Source of the DNA: Chelonoidis abingdonii
Taxonomy: Eukaryota > Chordata > Testudines > Testudinidae
Reading direction: 5' to 3'
Length of the DNA stretch: 64,000 nt
NCBI RefSeq assembly: GCF_003597395.2
Contig: NC_133771.1
Coordinates: 44,035,283-44,099,282, forward strand
Part shown: in pieces, positions 41,401 through 54,100 of the stretch
How the letters are laid out: each line of letters opens with the position of its first letter
Numbering within the stretch: position 1 is the stretch's first letter
Notes under the pieces: model-generated
The model's input: the letters and a program-made list of their open reading frames with translations, nothing else
Told to the model about the DNA's origin: nothing
The model's database searches: none
Made by a program: the position numbers and the translations under genes

Positions 41401-41500
41401 NNNNNNNNNNNNNNNNNNNNNNNNNNNNNNNNNNNNNNNNNNNNNNNNNNNNNNNNNNNNNNNNNNNNNNNNNNNNNNNNNNNNNNNNNNNNNNNNNNNN
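41401..41500. other. Assembly gap, 100 N
   Basis: Exactly 100 Ns, preceded by a T homopolymer at 41387-41400. A round 100 suggests a placeholder of unknown size. It lies inside the right end of the Harbinger locus. Translations with X residues across it have no meaning. Confidence 0.99.
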
Positions 41501-44235
41501 GACGCTAGCCTCAGACCATGGACGCACACCGCCGAATTAATGTGCTTAGTGTGGCCGCGTGCAGTCAACTTTATACAATCTGTTTTATAAAACCGGTTTA
41601 TGTAAAATTGGAATAATCCCGTAGTGTAGACGTACCCTGAGTGAAAACTCCAACAGCTTCTATTCATTATTTTTTTTTATTTTATTCAGCTGACACAATG
41701 TGGCCTGAGGGAAAGCCACCAGATTCCAGGTTTTGAGTTTGTTTGTGTGTAAGGGTAAGACAGTGAGTTTGAAAGAGTTTCAGAACTTTGTTTTCACTCC
41801 TATGCTCTTCTAGATGTTTAAGTTATTGTACAATATGAAGTAGACTAGATTCAACTTCAGTTCAAGATTCTATTACATCCTTATTTAACACTTTTATTCA
41901 GGATTTAGAAATTAAATTTTTCCTCTAATTAAGATCTTTACCTTCAGCTTCCAACTCTCACTATTTCCTACCTCTTCACAATCATTTAGGTAGAAAACTT
42001 TTACAACTCACAACTAAAACTGAGCAATGCAACATATTTACAATAATAGAATTGTCTAGATGCCAAAACACTATCATAGCTGAGAAATTTTTTACACTAT
42101 CTATTCTTCCACTCTGCAAGGTCTGACCTATTCTTCCCAGTAATCAAATGCTGGCCAGATATGCTAAATATTGAAGCTGACAAATATGAATGTTAGTAAC
42201 AATAATATTAAACCATGAAAATCAAAATAACCACATATAGTCCTGAGTCTATATCAACATCAGGACACCATTGGATGGGTGCAAAAATTGAAGGTTGAAG
42301 GCTCTTTTGGATCAGTTATTAAAGAAAACCCAAGTGTTCCAGTTCAAGGTAATCACTTCACTGACATCAGCTTTCTCTAGAAAAATACCTATTTTTTAGA
42401 ACTCCAGGAATCCTGATATGGAAAACTCATTTCAGACACCTGGTATTTTGCCATTGTTAGTTCTTTCCACCTGATCCCAAATGCAGTTCCTTCTTTCAAA
42501 AAAAATAAAATAAAATAAAAAGTTTCTAGCTTTAAACTCAAATAGGAACAAATAGGTTTCCGGAAGTTATTGTTTTGGCATTGAGTGAAAGACACTGTTT
42601 TGTCCACTGTGCGTTTGACCATCCCTGCTTAAATTGTGTGGGAAAACGTGATTCTAATTTATTCTCTACAGAAACAAAAGGCTTTTTTTTTTTTCTGGGG
42701 AGGAAGAGTAAGAAGAGGTACCTGGCTTCAGTCTTATCACTCTTTGATATTTGAAACCTTGGAAGGTTTAGTGGGTAGCTGAAAAGCCTTTACTTGTGGA
42801 TTGGCAGTGTATGGAAAATAAAATAACTTTGTTTTGATTAGATGCAGGCAAGCATGTTATCTTACACAGTATGTCTAAGACTCATTTAAGAGGATGGAGT
42901 CACCTTGTGTGAGGTTAAGTCAAACTCTTATGATCAGATTTTCAATTCTGGACATTACATTTTAGATCTTCAGTCATGAAATTAGGACTTTGCATTCTTC
43001 ATCTCAGAACAGCAGGGAAAACTGAATGTGACAGTGCTAATTTGTGATAAGTGTTTTCTGCTCAAAATCAAGAGAAAGTGGGCTGCCTACAAAGGGGGAG
43101 AACACTGTCAAATGTATGAGGATTAGAAACCGACTGAAAAGGAAACAACCTTATTATGGGACACAGGATCAGAGGAATATTTGTATTCAGCTCAATTCTC
43201 AACACGGAAATGAGCACTCATAAAGTCACAGCATGTGTTGAGTTTCCTCTGGTGACAGGAACACAAGTGCAGTGGTCAGCCTCTGCAAGGAGACTACCCT
43301 GATTGTTACTCAGATACTGTGCTGTATTGCTTGTTATTTAAACTTGCAATCTATTAGCTTTACCAAACAACTGTGTCTGTATCTTTTATTGTTTGTCATT
43401 CTGTGACATTAGTAAGATTCTATTTTAATTTGAATATCAATTTAAGGTTAAATACAGCTGACACAGCAGCACACAACACTAGTACTTTACACTAGAATGA
43501 CATAGGCTTCCTGCTAATTAGAAAACAGGAATGTTAAGTCCAGCTGAGGGAGTGCCTGAGGCTCCATCATGTTCCCTCCAAAACTCCTACAAATGTCTAG
43601 GCAAGGAAAATTTTAATTGGATAGAAAAGATTCAGGCAACTATAACAACAGAAATTATAAAAAACAACACTGACATTTTTGATCCAAACAAATAAAGGTC
43701 ACAATGAAGTAAGTTGTGGCTACTCCATATGGCATTTTCAAGCTTATGTCTTTCCATCTGGTGCTTCATTGATGTCTTCCAAGCTTGGGAACTTAAAACA
43801 GCTGAAAAAGGCCTCTTACATTCTTTGGACCTTTTTAGTCCTTCCACTGCTGTTCAATAAAATTCAGAGCAGAGAGAAAGGAAAACTCTGAGACATTTTG
43901 CTGAACTATGTTTAAAAAGGATTAAAACAATAATAGAGTACATAATAATATGTACACATCTTTGGATTAATTCTTGAGGCTAAAATGATCCATTAATCAT
44001 CTTGGCAGAAGAAACTTTTTACTTCCCAACTTTTTGGTAGATAAAGGACACTTAAAAATAGACCAAGCTAAAGAAATTTAATTTATTGTTTGAGGGTAGA
44101 TACTTGATACCAACCAGCCTAAGGCTTTGTTTTTGTTCTCCCCCACTAAAAAATATGATCATAATCAATTCCTGCAATACCAATGTGGATGCCTTCTATA
44201 CACTGTAACAGACATTCCCTCTCCCACATTTCCAC

Positions 44236-44575
44236 ACTTAGAAATCATAGAAATGATGGTTGAAAGGGACCTCAAGAGGTAATCTAATCCATCTCCTTGC
44301 ACTGAGGGGCAGGACTAACTATACCTAGACCATGTCTGAAAGGTGTTTGTCTAAACTGGACTTAACAATCTCCAGTGATGGGGATTCCACAGCCTCCCTA
44401 GGTAACTTGTTCCAGTGCTTAATTACCCTTTCAGTTAGGAAACTTTTCCTAATATCTAACCTAAATCCTTGCTGCAAATTAAGTCAATTACTTCTTGTCT
44501 TTCCCTTGGTGGACACAGAGAACAAGCCCTACTTCAATTGTATATATAGTGTTTACGTATAGTTATGTCTTAAAA
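44236..44575 (-). mobile_element. CR1 LINE 3' end
   Basis: Reverse-oriented CR1 3' region: aaatcatagaaatgatggtt with gaaagggacctcaagaggt at the terminus, followed by ctccagtgatggggattcca, cttgttccagtgcttaatta and cccttggtggacacagag. Good preservation but no intact frame. Confidence 0.85.
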
Positions 44576-45819
44576 AAACCCAAAGAAACAAGGTTACTAC
44601 TTTTCTTCTATCCCCAAACCCAGGCACTGCCAATTCTACTACATTGCTAAACTGCTACCAAATTTGCTCCCGCAGGTCATAGCAGCCTTAGTCAATCAGG
44701 GCTAGGTTGAAATGCTAGTCTAATGTTTACTGTCCATGTATTGTGGAATACAAAGTACTTCAGGATGACTGGCTGATAACAACTTGAGCCTTGAGGAATC
44801 AAGAACTTCCCATTTATCTCACTCCTAGCTGGGATATACCACAGATCCCTCCATCATCCTACTAAACACTGAACCTCCATCCACTGTATTATATCTGTTC
44901 CTCCAGAATTATCTGTAGTTAGTTACTGATCAAGGAGAGAGATCACTACAAAATTTTAATCTTCATTTACAATTTTTCTTGCCTTCCTGAGCCTTCCTAC
45001 ATAAACGATTTGACTGACAATTGAATTCCCCATATATTTGATGCCAAGATCTGCTCACATTCTGACTAGTACAAGGCATGATTGTATACTTACTTAGTCT
45101 ATGGATTTCTGTATCATTGTTTTGCTAATGAGATATTGAAACTAAGATGAGCACCATTTTTCTGCTTTCATGGGTCATTCAACTCACTTATTATAGTGTT
45201 TTTAATTTCAGCATCATATAAAGAGCCTCAGAATGTTAAAAAGCAAAAAAAGCATTTGCACAAGCACCAGAATTGAGTTCAGTGTTGTTAATCATGCATT
45301 TTGGTAGTTCTAAAATCTGATGTTATTAATTGCTTCATTACTGGTTTTGCATATAGATGACTGAAAAAAGGACCACAAAGACAATACGTTAATGGCAGGT
45401 GATGTACTCTTTGTGGGCATCTAAAACTGAGAAATCAGATATAGATTCGATGGATTTATTTGGCATTAGATTTATTAAGCCAACAATTACCAGATCCCTT
45501 TAACAGTCTTATAGTTGTCACCAGTCTATTTTATTCACTTTACAGAAAAACAAAAACAACCCAAATAGAACTTCTGACCTTATAAAATTTCTACTCTGCT
45601 AGAAAATTTACGATAAAGTTCTAGTGTATAGAAAACAAGGGACTCCATGTTCACTTTTACAACTGCACTTGCACCCACAGATGAGTGAAATCTACCTACA
45701 TGAAATATTTCTTAGGTTCCCCTAATACTGCAGAATTTCTTCCCTATGGGTCCATGGAGTTTAAGTTTACTGCAACTGGAGGAAGCAGGACTACAGTGAA
45801 AGGAGACAAGAGAGGGAAA

Positions 45820-46529
45820 CCTGAAACATATTCTCACCAGTAACTGCACACCGCACCATAGTAACTCTAGCTCAGGAACCAATCCATGCAACAAACCTCG
45901 ATGCCAACTCTGCCCACATATCTACACCAGCGACACCATCACAGGACCTAACCAGATCAGCCACACCATCACTGGTTCATTCACCTGCACGTCCACCAAT
46001 GTAATATACGCCATCATATGCCAGCAATGCCCCTCTGCTATGTACATCGGCCAAACTGGACAGTCACTACGGAAAAGGATAAATGGACACAAATCAGATA
46101 TCAGGAATGGCAATATACAAAAACCTGTAGGAGAGCACTTCAACCTCCCTGGCCACACTATAGCAGACCTTAAGGTGGCCATCCTGCAGCAAAAAAACTT
46201 CAGGACCAGACTTCAAAGAGAAACTGCTGAGCTTCAGTTCATCTGCAAATTTGACACCATCAGCTCAGGATTAAACAAAGACTGTGAATGGCTTGCCAGC
46301 TACAAAACCAGTTTCTCCTCCCTTGGTTTTCACACCTCAACTGCTAGAACAGGGCCTCATCCTCCCTGATTGAATTAACCTCATTATCTCTATGTTGCCT
46401 GCACATATATACCTGCCCCTGGAAATTTCCACTTCATGCATCTGACGAAGTGGGTATTCACCTACGAAAGCTCATGCTCCAAAACGTCTGTTAGTCTATA
46501 AGGTGCCACAGGATTCTTTGCTGCTTTTT
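45820..46529 (+). mobile_element. Penelope-like element, 5'-truncated, with 12-bp target duplication
   Basis: A 710-bp insertion flanked by the exact direct repeat AAGAGAGGGAAA (45808-45819 and 46530-46541). It contains the C-terminal GIY-YIG endonuclease end of a Penelope-like retroelement and its 3' untranslated tail, which ends ttctttgctgcttttt. The reverse-transcriptase part is missing, so the copy was truncated at its 5' end on insertion. Confidence 0.88.
45821..46369 (+). pseudogene. Penelope-like GIY-YIG endonuclease fragment
   Basis: An open frame of 182 codons without a start of its own, entered from the truncation point. It encodes the C-terminal part of a Penelope-like polyprotein, in which the GIY-YIG nuclease nicks target DNA for reverse transcription. 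A cysteine-rich linker reads NPCNKPRCQLCPH. The domain follows with VIYAIICQQC (the GIY side), then YIGQTGQSLRKRINGHKSDI holding the YIG motif and catalytic Arg. GEHFNLPGH supplies the metal-binding Glu. It ends ETAELQFICKFDTISSGLN and a stop at 46367-46369. All key residues are present and no stop interrupts the frame, so this is a young or well-preserved fragment. It cannot act alone because the reverse transcriptase is absent. Confidence 0.87.
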
Positions 46530-47400
46530 AAGAGAGGGAAAGTGGCAACACTCTCTTGGATCTTCTGCCCCCAATCCATGAAGAAAGTCAGCGTCAGCAC
46601 AAGTTCATATAGATTGAGGTTAATTCTCTCTGTATGCTGCAGATCCCCACCTTAACGAGAGTTCTAAGAGACACAGCAGAGAGAGGAGACCATGCAAGCA
46701 CAGTTTCCATCACTCCCAAAGACCACTGCAGAAGTTGGTGGGGCAGGGTAATGGAGAGGAGACACAAGTAAACTTGCCTATCGGACTCTTACTTTCTGCT
46801 GATCTTATGAGATCCCTGAATTCTGGACAGGATCCCCATCTTTTTCTACAGGGTCAGAGGCAAACTGGGCAACCATGCGGCTAAGAAATCATGAGATTCA
46901 TCAGTTTTTCAGCTCATGGTATTACCTCTCCCTTACATAAGTTATTCTTGTTTATGAGACAATGAGGCCCAAAGTTCTTGTCTTTTAAGCCCTAACATTT
47001 TTCTTCCTACATTTGGTTGCTCAGGTTAAGTGCCCACTTTTAAAAATCTCACTAATTTCTGCCAGAGTAGGACACTAATATACTCAATCCGTAGTACATA
47101 TATGTCACATTTTCTTTTTTTTTTAAATCAATCCCCACTGTTCTGTTCACCAAAGAATAACGCTTTCCTAGTGTGCAAAGATTCAAAATATTGCTTTTAT
47201 TAATGTACTTAAATTCCTCACCAACCCAGCTGTGTTTGAAATTAAAATGTAATCTCATAAACAGTATAGAGACTAGGTACTAATATTCCTCATTTTTGTG
47301 AGAAACCATGTCAGCCAACTAGAATGGTTACATATCTCTCTTTAAAACAAACACCCTTCTCTCACCCTCCAAAGCTACATGTTTTTTGTAAGCTACTTAC

Positions 47401-47557
47401 TGGTGTATGTGAGCTGAAATCCTTGGTCAGTATCAGATCCATTGGTATTAAATTCTATCCACAAATGGTTAGAGGTGCTATTCAGGAACAGTCCCATCAG
47501 TTCATTTTTAGTGAAGACCCCCAGAGGACGAGAAGAACTGTCTTTTCCATCATACAC
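47401..47557 (-). CDS. CSMD3: CSMD3 internal exon: second half of the same CUB domain
   Basis: This 157-bp exon completes the CUB domain begun at 62964-63133. The acceptor is atttttacaag and the first codon is GTG; the donor is ACC A|GTAAGTAG, so phases are 0 in and 1 out. The peptide runs VYDGKDSSSRPLG, then FTKNELMGLFLNSTSNHLW and ends GFQLTYT plus a split Ser codon. VYDG and GFQLTYT are typical of the later CUB strands. Two N-glycosylation sequons can be read, NST and NGS, fitting an extracellular location. The split A|GT codon joins exactly to the Sushi exon 31.6 kb further on. No stop or frameshift is seen. Assignment to CSMD3 depends on the joined product. Confidence 0.95.
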
Positions 47558-48682
47558 CTTGTAAAAATCAAATCACAGCATGAAACTGTTTGTTATTTTT
47601 CTAGTAATTGAATTAGTTTAATTTACTTTTAAACAATAGCTATGAAGCTGCTTCTAAGATAGATAGCCTTTTCTTACAACCAGTTCCTAAACAATCTGTA
47701 ACCGTGGCACAGAAAAGACATTTTTTTCTTAAATGTCTTTCTTAGTTTTGCATTCAGATGAAAGACAAAAATATTCCACAATATATATATATAGTCCATA
47801 TATATACACAAACATTTTGTGAGCTTATCTGGAATAAAATTAATATTTATACATGGATCTATCCTCAGAGGTTTCATAACCTCACCCTTTTTCCCCCCAT
47901 AATCCATTTACAAAAGCTGAAAAGGTTTGTGACATTTCAGTCAAGAGTGTCTTTTCTAAAATCATTGTCAAAGCAGGGATGAGGTGAACCTTCTTCCACT
48001 CTGTTCCCTCGTGTCTGAATATATTAAAAGCTAGATTGAGGCACTGAAGCCAAACTGTCACTTTTTATTTCAGACTCTGTGCCTGAGGTAATAATTTGAT
48101 ATCACATCAGAGAGATGTATGCTTCACTATCCAAACAAACTACAGGGAAGTTTGTTTTTAATATGCAACAGGAAAAATCAACAACATTAACCACTATGCT
48201 TTTAAAATTGTTCAATCAAAGAAATGTGCTTTTGATTGGCCATGAATACAGGACTCATACTAAGGGAACCTGGTATTGATTTTGGATTTTTTATGTTTTC
48301 CTCTAGTATTAAAAAAAAAATAAAAATAAAAATCAAAGCCCTCAAGTCCCCAAATGGTCCCCTGTGGTATTTTTGAGGACACTAAATGAATTCAGTAAAC
48401 TATTTTTTTCTTATTATTACATAAAGCATATATACTTTCATTGAATTTATGCTTCCATAAAAAGATTTATTCCCTATGAGAATATTTGTACAGGATCAGT
48501 GAAAAAATGTGTTTCTACAATAAGATGACAACTCTATACATTTGGTTTCTAATGTACAATAAAAACTCTACCCTGATTACCCAGTTTTGCTGTGTTGCCT
48601 AATGTGACTGCAGCTGAGCTGTATAAGAATCCCTGTTTGTGTTCCCCTTTCCTTAAACTCTGTCTATTCGTTTGTGTATCCG

Positions 48683-48970
48683 TAGGCTGGTCTACACTGG
48701 GAATCTGCCCTGATTCCAGCCCTCAATGATCAGTCACTTGTTTAATTGCACCTCTGCAGATTGCTAGTTTAGACAAAGTAAGTCATCATTTGCACCAGGA
48801 TGGCGTATTACTGCTTGAAACCAAAACAAGATGCATTGGTGAAAATCTATTTATATTGTCTAAACTGGGGAAGGTTGTACTAAAGCAGCCACACTGGTGA
48901 CTGACTGCCAATAGCTGGAATCGGAAAAGTCCCCATGAGATCTTTGGGAATAAATGTCTGGAAAGTTCAT
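48683..48970. mobile_element. Possible MITE relic
   Basis: Opens taggctggtctacactggga, a decayed gtctaca-type terminus. A matching right end was not identified. Confidence 0.35.
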
Positions 48971-51269
48971 CATGAGTACCAACAAATTAATACGGATATT
49001 GATTTCTGGACAGGTCTATGAAAACTGATTAGCTTGATAAAAATATTTAGATGTAAAGAATGAACTTTCTGACTGTAACAGGTAAAGATGCATGTGGACA
49101 ATGCATTATTCAGGGCTTTACCTGTGCAATATGTAGAGCACACAGATGTGTATTAACCACAGCACTAATGAGAATTTCATAGATTGCATCTTGGGCCCTT
49201 CAGGCAGACATATCGCTGCGCCCACACAGAGCCCCCATTAAACTCAGGGAGTTCCTGCTAATGTGTCTGTCCTTGCAGGACTGGAACCATGGGTAGCATG
49301 CTAAGAATATCTCACAAAATGTGTCCAGCTCTTCATATAGTGGTGCTGTGCTGATCTGACCCAGGACAAACTACAGTTCTTTTAACATGTTAATTAAAAG
49401 TTATGTATCTGAGGATTGTAAATCTGTTGTGAAAACTGAATTCATGTATAGAGGCACTGTGGAATTTATTTTAAAACACTTTGATTAAATACACTTTGCA
49501 ATTCACTGGGTTTGTAAAAGGCAAAATATATTTTGCCTGTTTTTAGACATCATGTGAATTACCTTTATTTAATGTCACGGGTACCACTTGCAATTATTAT
49601 TTAAAAAAAAAGTGATCTGGTTATTAGTCTTTAAAAGAGGGGGGAAAATAGCTGCTATCTAGGAACTCACAACCCACTACAGTTTTACAGCAAGTTTCTA
49701 TGTATAGGGTTATGGTAATCATAATGGCTTCATATAAAGGAATGATAAGACATTTAGTGAGACATCCCCTCTGTAAAGGTCTCCTCTCTTGCTTACCTCT
49801 GTGTTAGAGATACTTTTATTATCACCACTGTGCTTTGGTATAAGATATATAGTACCAGTTCCCAAACTTCACTTTGACACACCTTGAAGCACCATTGCAT
49901 TAACTAAAGCTGAGATGACTGGAAACAATGAAGAAAGAGCAGTAATAAAGCAACTGCTTATTTTACTTAAGTAATTTGTTTGTCCTATGGTTGCTATCAT
50001 TAAATAGATTCTATCAACTAGTTGATAGTTTCTAGTTTGCTTTTACCTCAGAGTTATTTGTGATAATCTCTTCAAAAATATAATGCATTTCTCTTTTGAT
50101 CCTCCTCATCATTTACTACGTTTCAGTACACAGGTGTGTGCAAAAGTGGTTTACAGAAAAAGTAAGAGACAGGATGAAATCCTGGCCCCACTGAAGTAAA
50201 TGGCAAAACTATTATTGACGTCAATATACTCAGCATTTCATCTATAGTTCCTAGAGCGAATAGTTTACAATCTGCATTTTAGACATGACAAAATTAAATA
50301 TATTAAATTAATAAAGTGGGGATTAGAGGAAGAATGGTTTAGAATTACAATAACAATTTAACCTAGTTATGTGGTTTAGGTATTTTCACATAACCGTGGT
50401 TCTGTTTTAATTTTTTTTTTATTTGAATCCTCATCCCCTGCCCCCCAAGCTACTATCGTTCCCTTCCCTACATTTTCAAACTTTGGCCCAAACATGCAAA
50501 CCTTCACCCACGAGTACTTCTTAATCACACAAATAGGCCCACTGAAGTCAACAGTCTTGATCCTAAATCCCTTATTCATGTCATTAGTACTTACTCATGC
50601 AGGTAATTCTAATGATGTTAATCAATAATAACTTGATAAACTGGTTTGTTTTGTTGTGAAACAATTAATTTCTATATCTAGGCATAATTCCTACAATTAT
50701 CAATGATGTCGGCAGTAAAGCTGGTCTCATTTTTTTTTTCAAATGAAAATATTTTTCTTCAAAAAACAAGTATTAGTTAAAATATTTTTTTCCAAAAACA
50801 TTTTAATCTTTAAAAAAAAAAGTTTTTTTTAATGGAAACTATTTTAAAAATTAGCATTTTTTTTTAGTTTGCTCCCTTGTTTTTCATTTTTTTTTTTGAC
50901 TTTTTCATTTCCAATTTGAATTGGTCAGCTTAGTCACATAGAGAGCTTTTAATTAAATCTCATGTTTTCATTTTTGAATAGCAACATGAAAAAAAAAAGT
51001 ACTAAGTTCAAAAATTCCTATTGAGCCAAAGGGAGTTTACACACCATGTTTTGCAAGTGTGCCAAAATGATGGCTTTTTTGTTAGGTTTTACCCTATAGG
51101 ATGATAATTTCCTTAAAATATATAACTAGAAATCGTAATTAAAAAAATAGAATTGTTCAAAAACCCAGATTAGACAATATACAAATGTTTCTCTTTATAA
51201 CTCTTGGGAACTAGCTAGCTGAGATAATTGAATATGGGCTATAGAGCATTTCATCAATGTTATTGCTTC

Positions 51270-52267
51270 CACTCTTGGAGGAATTCTATGCCACTGCACA
51301 TGCACCAAATTCATATCCCCTGGCAGACTTCTTTTTTTTCTCTGCAAAATATAGATTCTGCTGGAGAGATGTTGCAGTTACATCTTTTGCCCACCAGGGC
51401 CTGCTGTGGTGCCAGGAGAGAGGGCAGCCAATTGGTGGAGAGAGACAAGGAAGAGGCTGTGTTCCTCACAGTGGGGCCAGGAGAGGAGGTATGGGACAGA
51501 CAGCGCGAGGTACAGGGGGTTGCTGGAGGGTCACAGACTGGGGTTCAGAAGGGCTAGTGGAGGTGGGCAGACCAGGGCGCAGGCTCAGGAGCTAGTGGGG
51601 TGACAGCATTGATCTTGGGGCTGAATGGGAGGGGGCACGTAGGACCACAGTGGGATGTGTGGTAGGAAGCTCTAGAGACACAGGAGATTGGGGGGGCGGG
51701 TTCCAGGGACCCAGTGGGAGGGGAAAGAGGCTGCAAGGACATCGGGAGATTGGGGCAGATGTGCCTGACTGAATGGGAGAGGCTAGGGGTCAGCCAGGGG
51801 CTGCATAGAGGAGGCTCCCCAACTCCCTAAGAATCCTCCTGTCCCTCCACTCAAAAACCTTCTTCCATACTTCTCCCACCCACACCCAACAATGCTCCAG
51901 GTTGACTCTCCAGCTCCTTCCCTCTCCCTCAGCTCCTCCATTACCCCTGAGCCCTGTGTACTGACTTCTGAGGGATACTGAAAATACATTTCTGTATTGT
52001 AGTTTAAATGAATTACTCAAAGTTCTGTATTAATATGCTTAGTAAGGAACCTGTTGGTCCAAAAAATACAACCATTTCCTGAATCTTTTTCTTTTTTTGT
52101 CTGTATTGTTACAGACATACTTGATGAAAGGTATTTTGAAATAAATTACAAAAAATAATTGAAACTTGCATGATTATATTGTATTATTTTGACAAACAAT
52201 ATATTCAGAATTTTAAAACATTTGTGGAGAATTTTTCCTTTTTTGGTGCAGAATTTCCCCAGGAGTA
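51270..52267. mobile_element. hAT-like non-autonomous element, about 1 kb
   Basis: The left end cactcttggaggaattctat and the reverse complement of the right end tactcctggggaaattctgc are matching inverted termini of a family common in reptile genomes. The interior is GC-rich at 51380-51950 and AT-rich afterwards. No transposase frame is present, and the 8-bp duplication could not be confirmed exactly. Confidence 0.65.
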
Positions 52268-52929
52268 AGCTTCTCAAAGTTAAACTCCAGCTTTGATCAA
52301 TATGAAGTTTAAAGTCCTTACAAGCTGATGTCTGTTCTGTGACCTATGTAAGTTATCTGGTGTTTGGAGTCCAAAATTTAGTGGACAGCTTTTCATATTG
52401 TAGAAAATACTGTCAACATTGGACATTTTATTGAAAGTCTCTATTAAGAGGTCCATGCTAGGAGACCATAATGCCAAGGAGCAACCCACAGAGAAACTTC
52501 ATACCATTCAGGGCTGAGGCATGTTTGCTGAGGCCATGTAGGAAGCTTATACTTTTATTGTCCATGCTATGCTTAATTTGTGGGAAAAGACAGGGTTTCA
52601 GCTTCCAATGTCACCATTTAAACAAGTAGAACAACAGATGTTAATTCAAAAAAATCCACTATACTAGTGTACATTTTTATTTATATTGACAATGGAAAGA
52701 AACAGTTAATACTCTGCTCAAAAATCATCTTTCTGTGCCTAGGCTTTTCATGATCATGTTCAATCCAACATATTTAAAATCCCAGTTGCTTTGAAAGGCA
52801 TTTCCTAACCTACCAGTGAATTTAAGTGAACAACATTGAGTTCCTATAAAATGCACTTTCTCCTTCTAGGGCAGGCGGCGTTTTCAAAAGAGATTAGTGA
52901 TTTTTGGGTCCCTCCATTTTTTGGATACT

Positions 52930-53245
52930 CCACTCAAGTCACTTAAAGGATCCAGATTTTCAGAAAGTACTTAGCCTTTGAAAATCAGGTCCCAAAGGTA
53001 CCTTAATTGGGCACCTGAAAGCAAGGGACAGGATTTTAGTCAATATTTAATGCTACATATGCTCTGCTTTGTAGGAGTAAGCATTGAGGGTCAACTTTTT
53101 AAAGGTACTTGGGATTTGGGAACCTAGGCACTTTTGAAAACCCCACTTGGCACCTATCAGCATCATTAGGCACCTAAATACCTTAAAAATAAGGCTTTAG
53201 GTGCCTATCTGCATCTTTAGGCATGTCAGTACCATTGCATATCTG
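52930..53245. repeat. Dispersed repeat with ttaggcaccta motifs
   Basis: Several copies of taggcaccta, aggtgccta and gggcacctga within 300 bases, alternating in orientation, resembling a degraded palindromic DNA-transposon relic like that at 9895-10880. Confidence 0.35.
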
Positions 53246-53812
53246 TCCCTAAGAGCCTTACCTCTGAAATCTCATGCCTTTTGTCATGCCATGTCCTTAA
53301 CAACCTCATATTTTTAACCTAAATCATCCTGCTTAGAAAGTGATGATGAATTGATTGGGAGATGCCCTGGCATCATTCAGCCTTGAAAAATCTTCTCCCT
53401 TCAAGTAACTAGACATTATTTATGACCATTGATTTAAAGGGCCTGTGCAAGTGTATGAGTGGCAATAGAAGTGGAAGCACAAAAAACAAGTTATATGGAC
53501 AAGATGAGGGAATGTTTAAGTATCCTAAATTGAGACTGGATTCCTCAAGTGCCAAGGACCTGAGGATTGTTCACAGCCAGCAGAAAAGGATATTTGCGTT
53601 AGAATCTCTTAACATAATGGACAATTTTCTTATTCTTACCTCTATAAACAGTAAAGGGTGAGGAATAGGTAGGCTCTGAAATTGTATGGACTATCCCAGC
53701 TTGATGAGCTCTAGGTGTGGAGCGATAAGATTCTAGTCCCCCTGAAAACAACAAAGCCGGTCCCCCAAAAAAGGAATAAAGATCATGCACATATCACCAT
53801 AATGGCTCTCAA

Positions 53813-54100
53813 TCAAGACCTCAGAATGACTGCTTGGAGGTAAGCATAACTATTGTTTGCATGTCCTTTGGAATCCCTGATGCCTACAACCAAGAAGCTA
53901 TATGCATAGGAATGTATGTTGCCATGCACCTCACTGCTGTATCCAAGGCACATAGTAACTGCCTGAAAGGAAATCCACACTACCACCTGATTTTCAGCAA
54001 TTATAGATTTGAGCTCTTCCCTGCTGTCTTGAGGGAGTTTATCCAAACTGTCTAATACTTTATGCCAATTCAGGTAGCCATTTGCCATTAACGAGGTCTA
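53813..54100 (-). pseudogene. Retroelement gag-like fragment
   Basis: The minus-strand frame, 91 codons, includes VLDSLDKLPQDSREELKSII and AENQVVV. This resembles the N-terminal part of gag-like first proteins I associate with DIRS-type retroelements of turtles and crocodilians. The match is from memory of the pattern and the class is uncertain. The frame is isolated, with no reverse transcriptase or terminal repeats found beside it. Confidence 0.4.

Larger units (their letters stand above)
34024..41638. mobile_element. Composite, CpG-rich Harbinger locus
   Basis: Two long inverted ends bound this region. The left end (34028-34140) and the reverse complement of the right end (41501-41638) share tttataaaac, cggccacacta and attcggcg blocks in the same order over about 110 bases. 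Between them lie decayed plus-strand Myb/SANT sequence (37.14-38.90 kb) and minus-strand transposase (39.60-40.77 kb), the usual Harbinger layout. A second gtacgtctaca-type end finishes at 41141, so at least two related elements are present. A CR1 fragment and unrelated AT-rich DNA (35.5-36.9 kb) interrupt it. CpG is much commoner than in the surrounding intron. A 100-N gap sits inside the right end. Confidence 0.7.
15835..47400 (-). other. CSMD3: CSMD3 intron of 31.6 kb
   Basis: Donor GTAAGTAG at 47400 and acceptor ctgtttgcag at 15835. It contains most of the mobile elements in the window, including two Harbinger loci, a solo LTR, a Penelope element, CR1 copies and a 100-N gap. Stretches with nothing recognisable are about 15.84-17.08, 19.31-20.55, 20.85-21.74, 22.71-24.97, 30.68-33.86, 41.64-44.23, 44.58-45.80 and 46.54-47.40 kb; they are AT-rich and non-coding in appearance. 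Confidence 0.88.

Noticed and set aside
41320..41667. Frames containing runs of X
   Set aside because: They read through the N gap.
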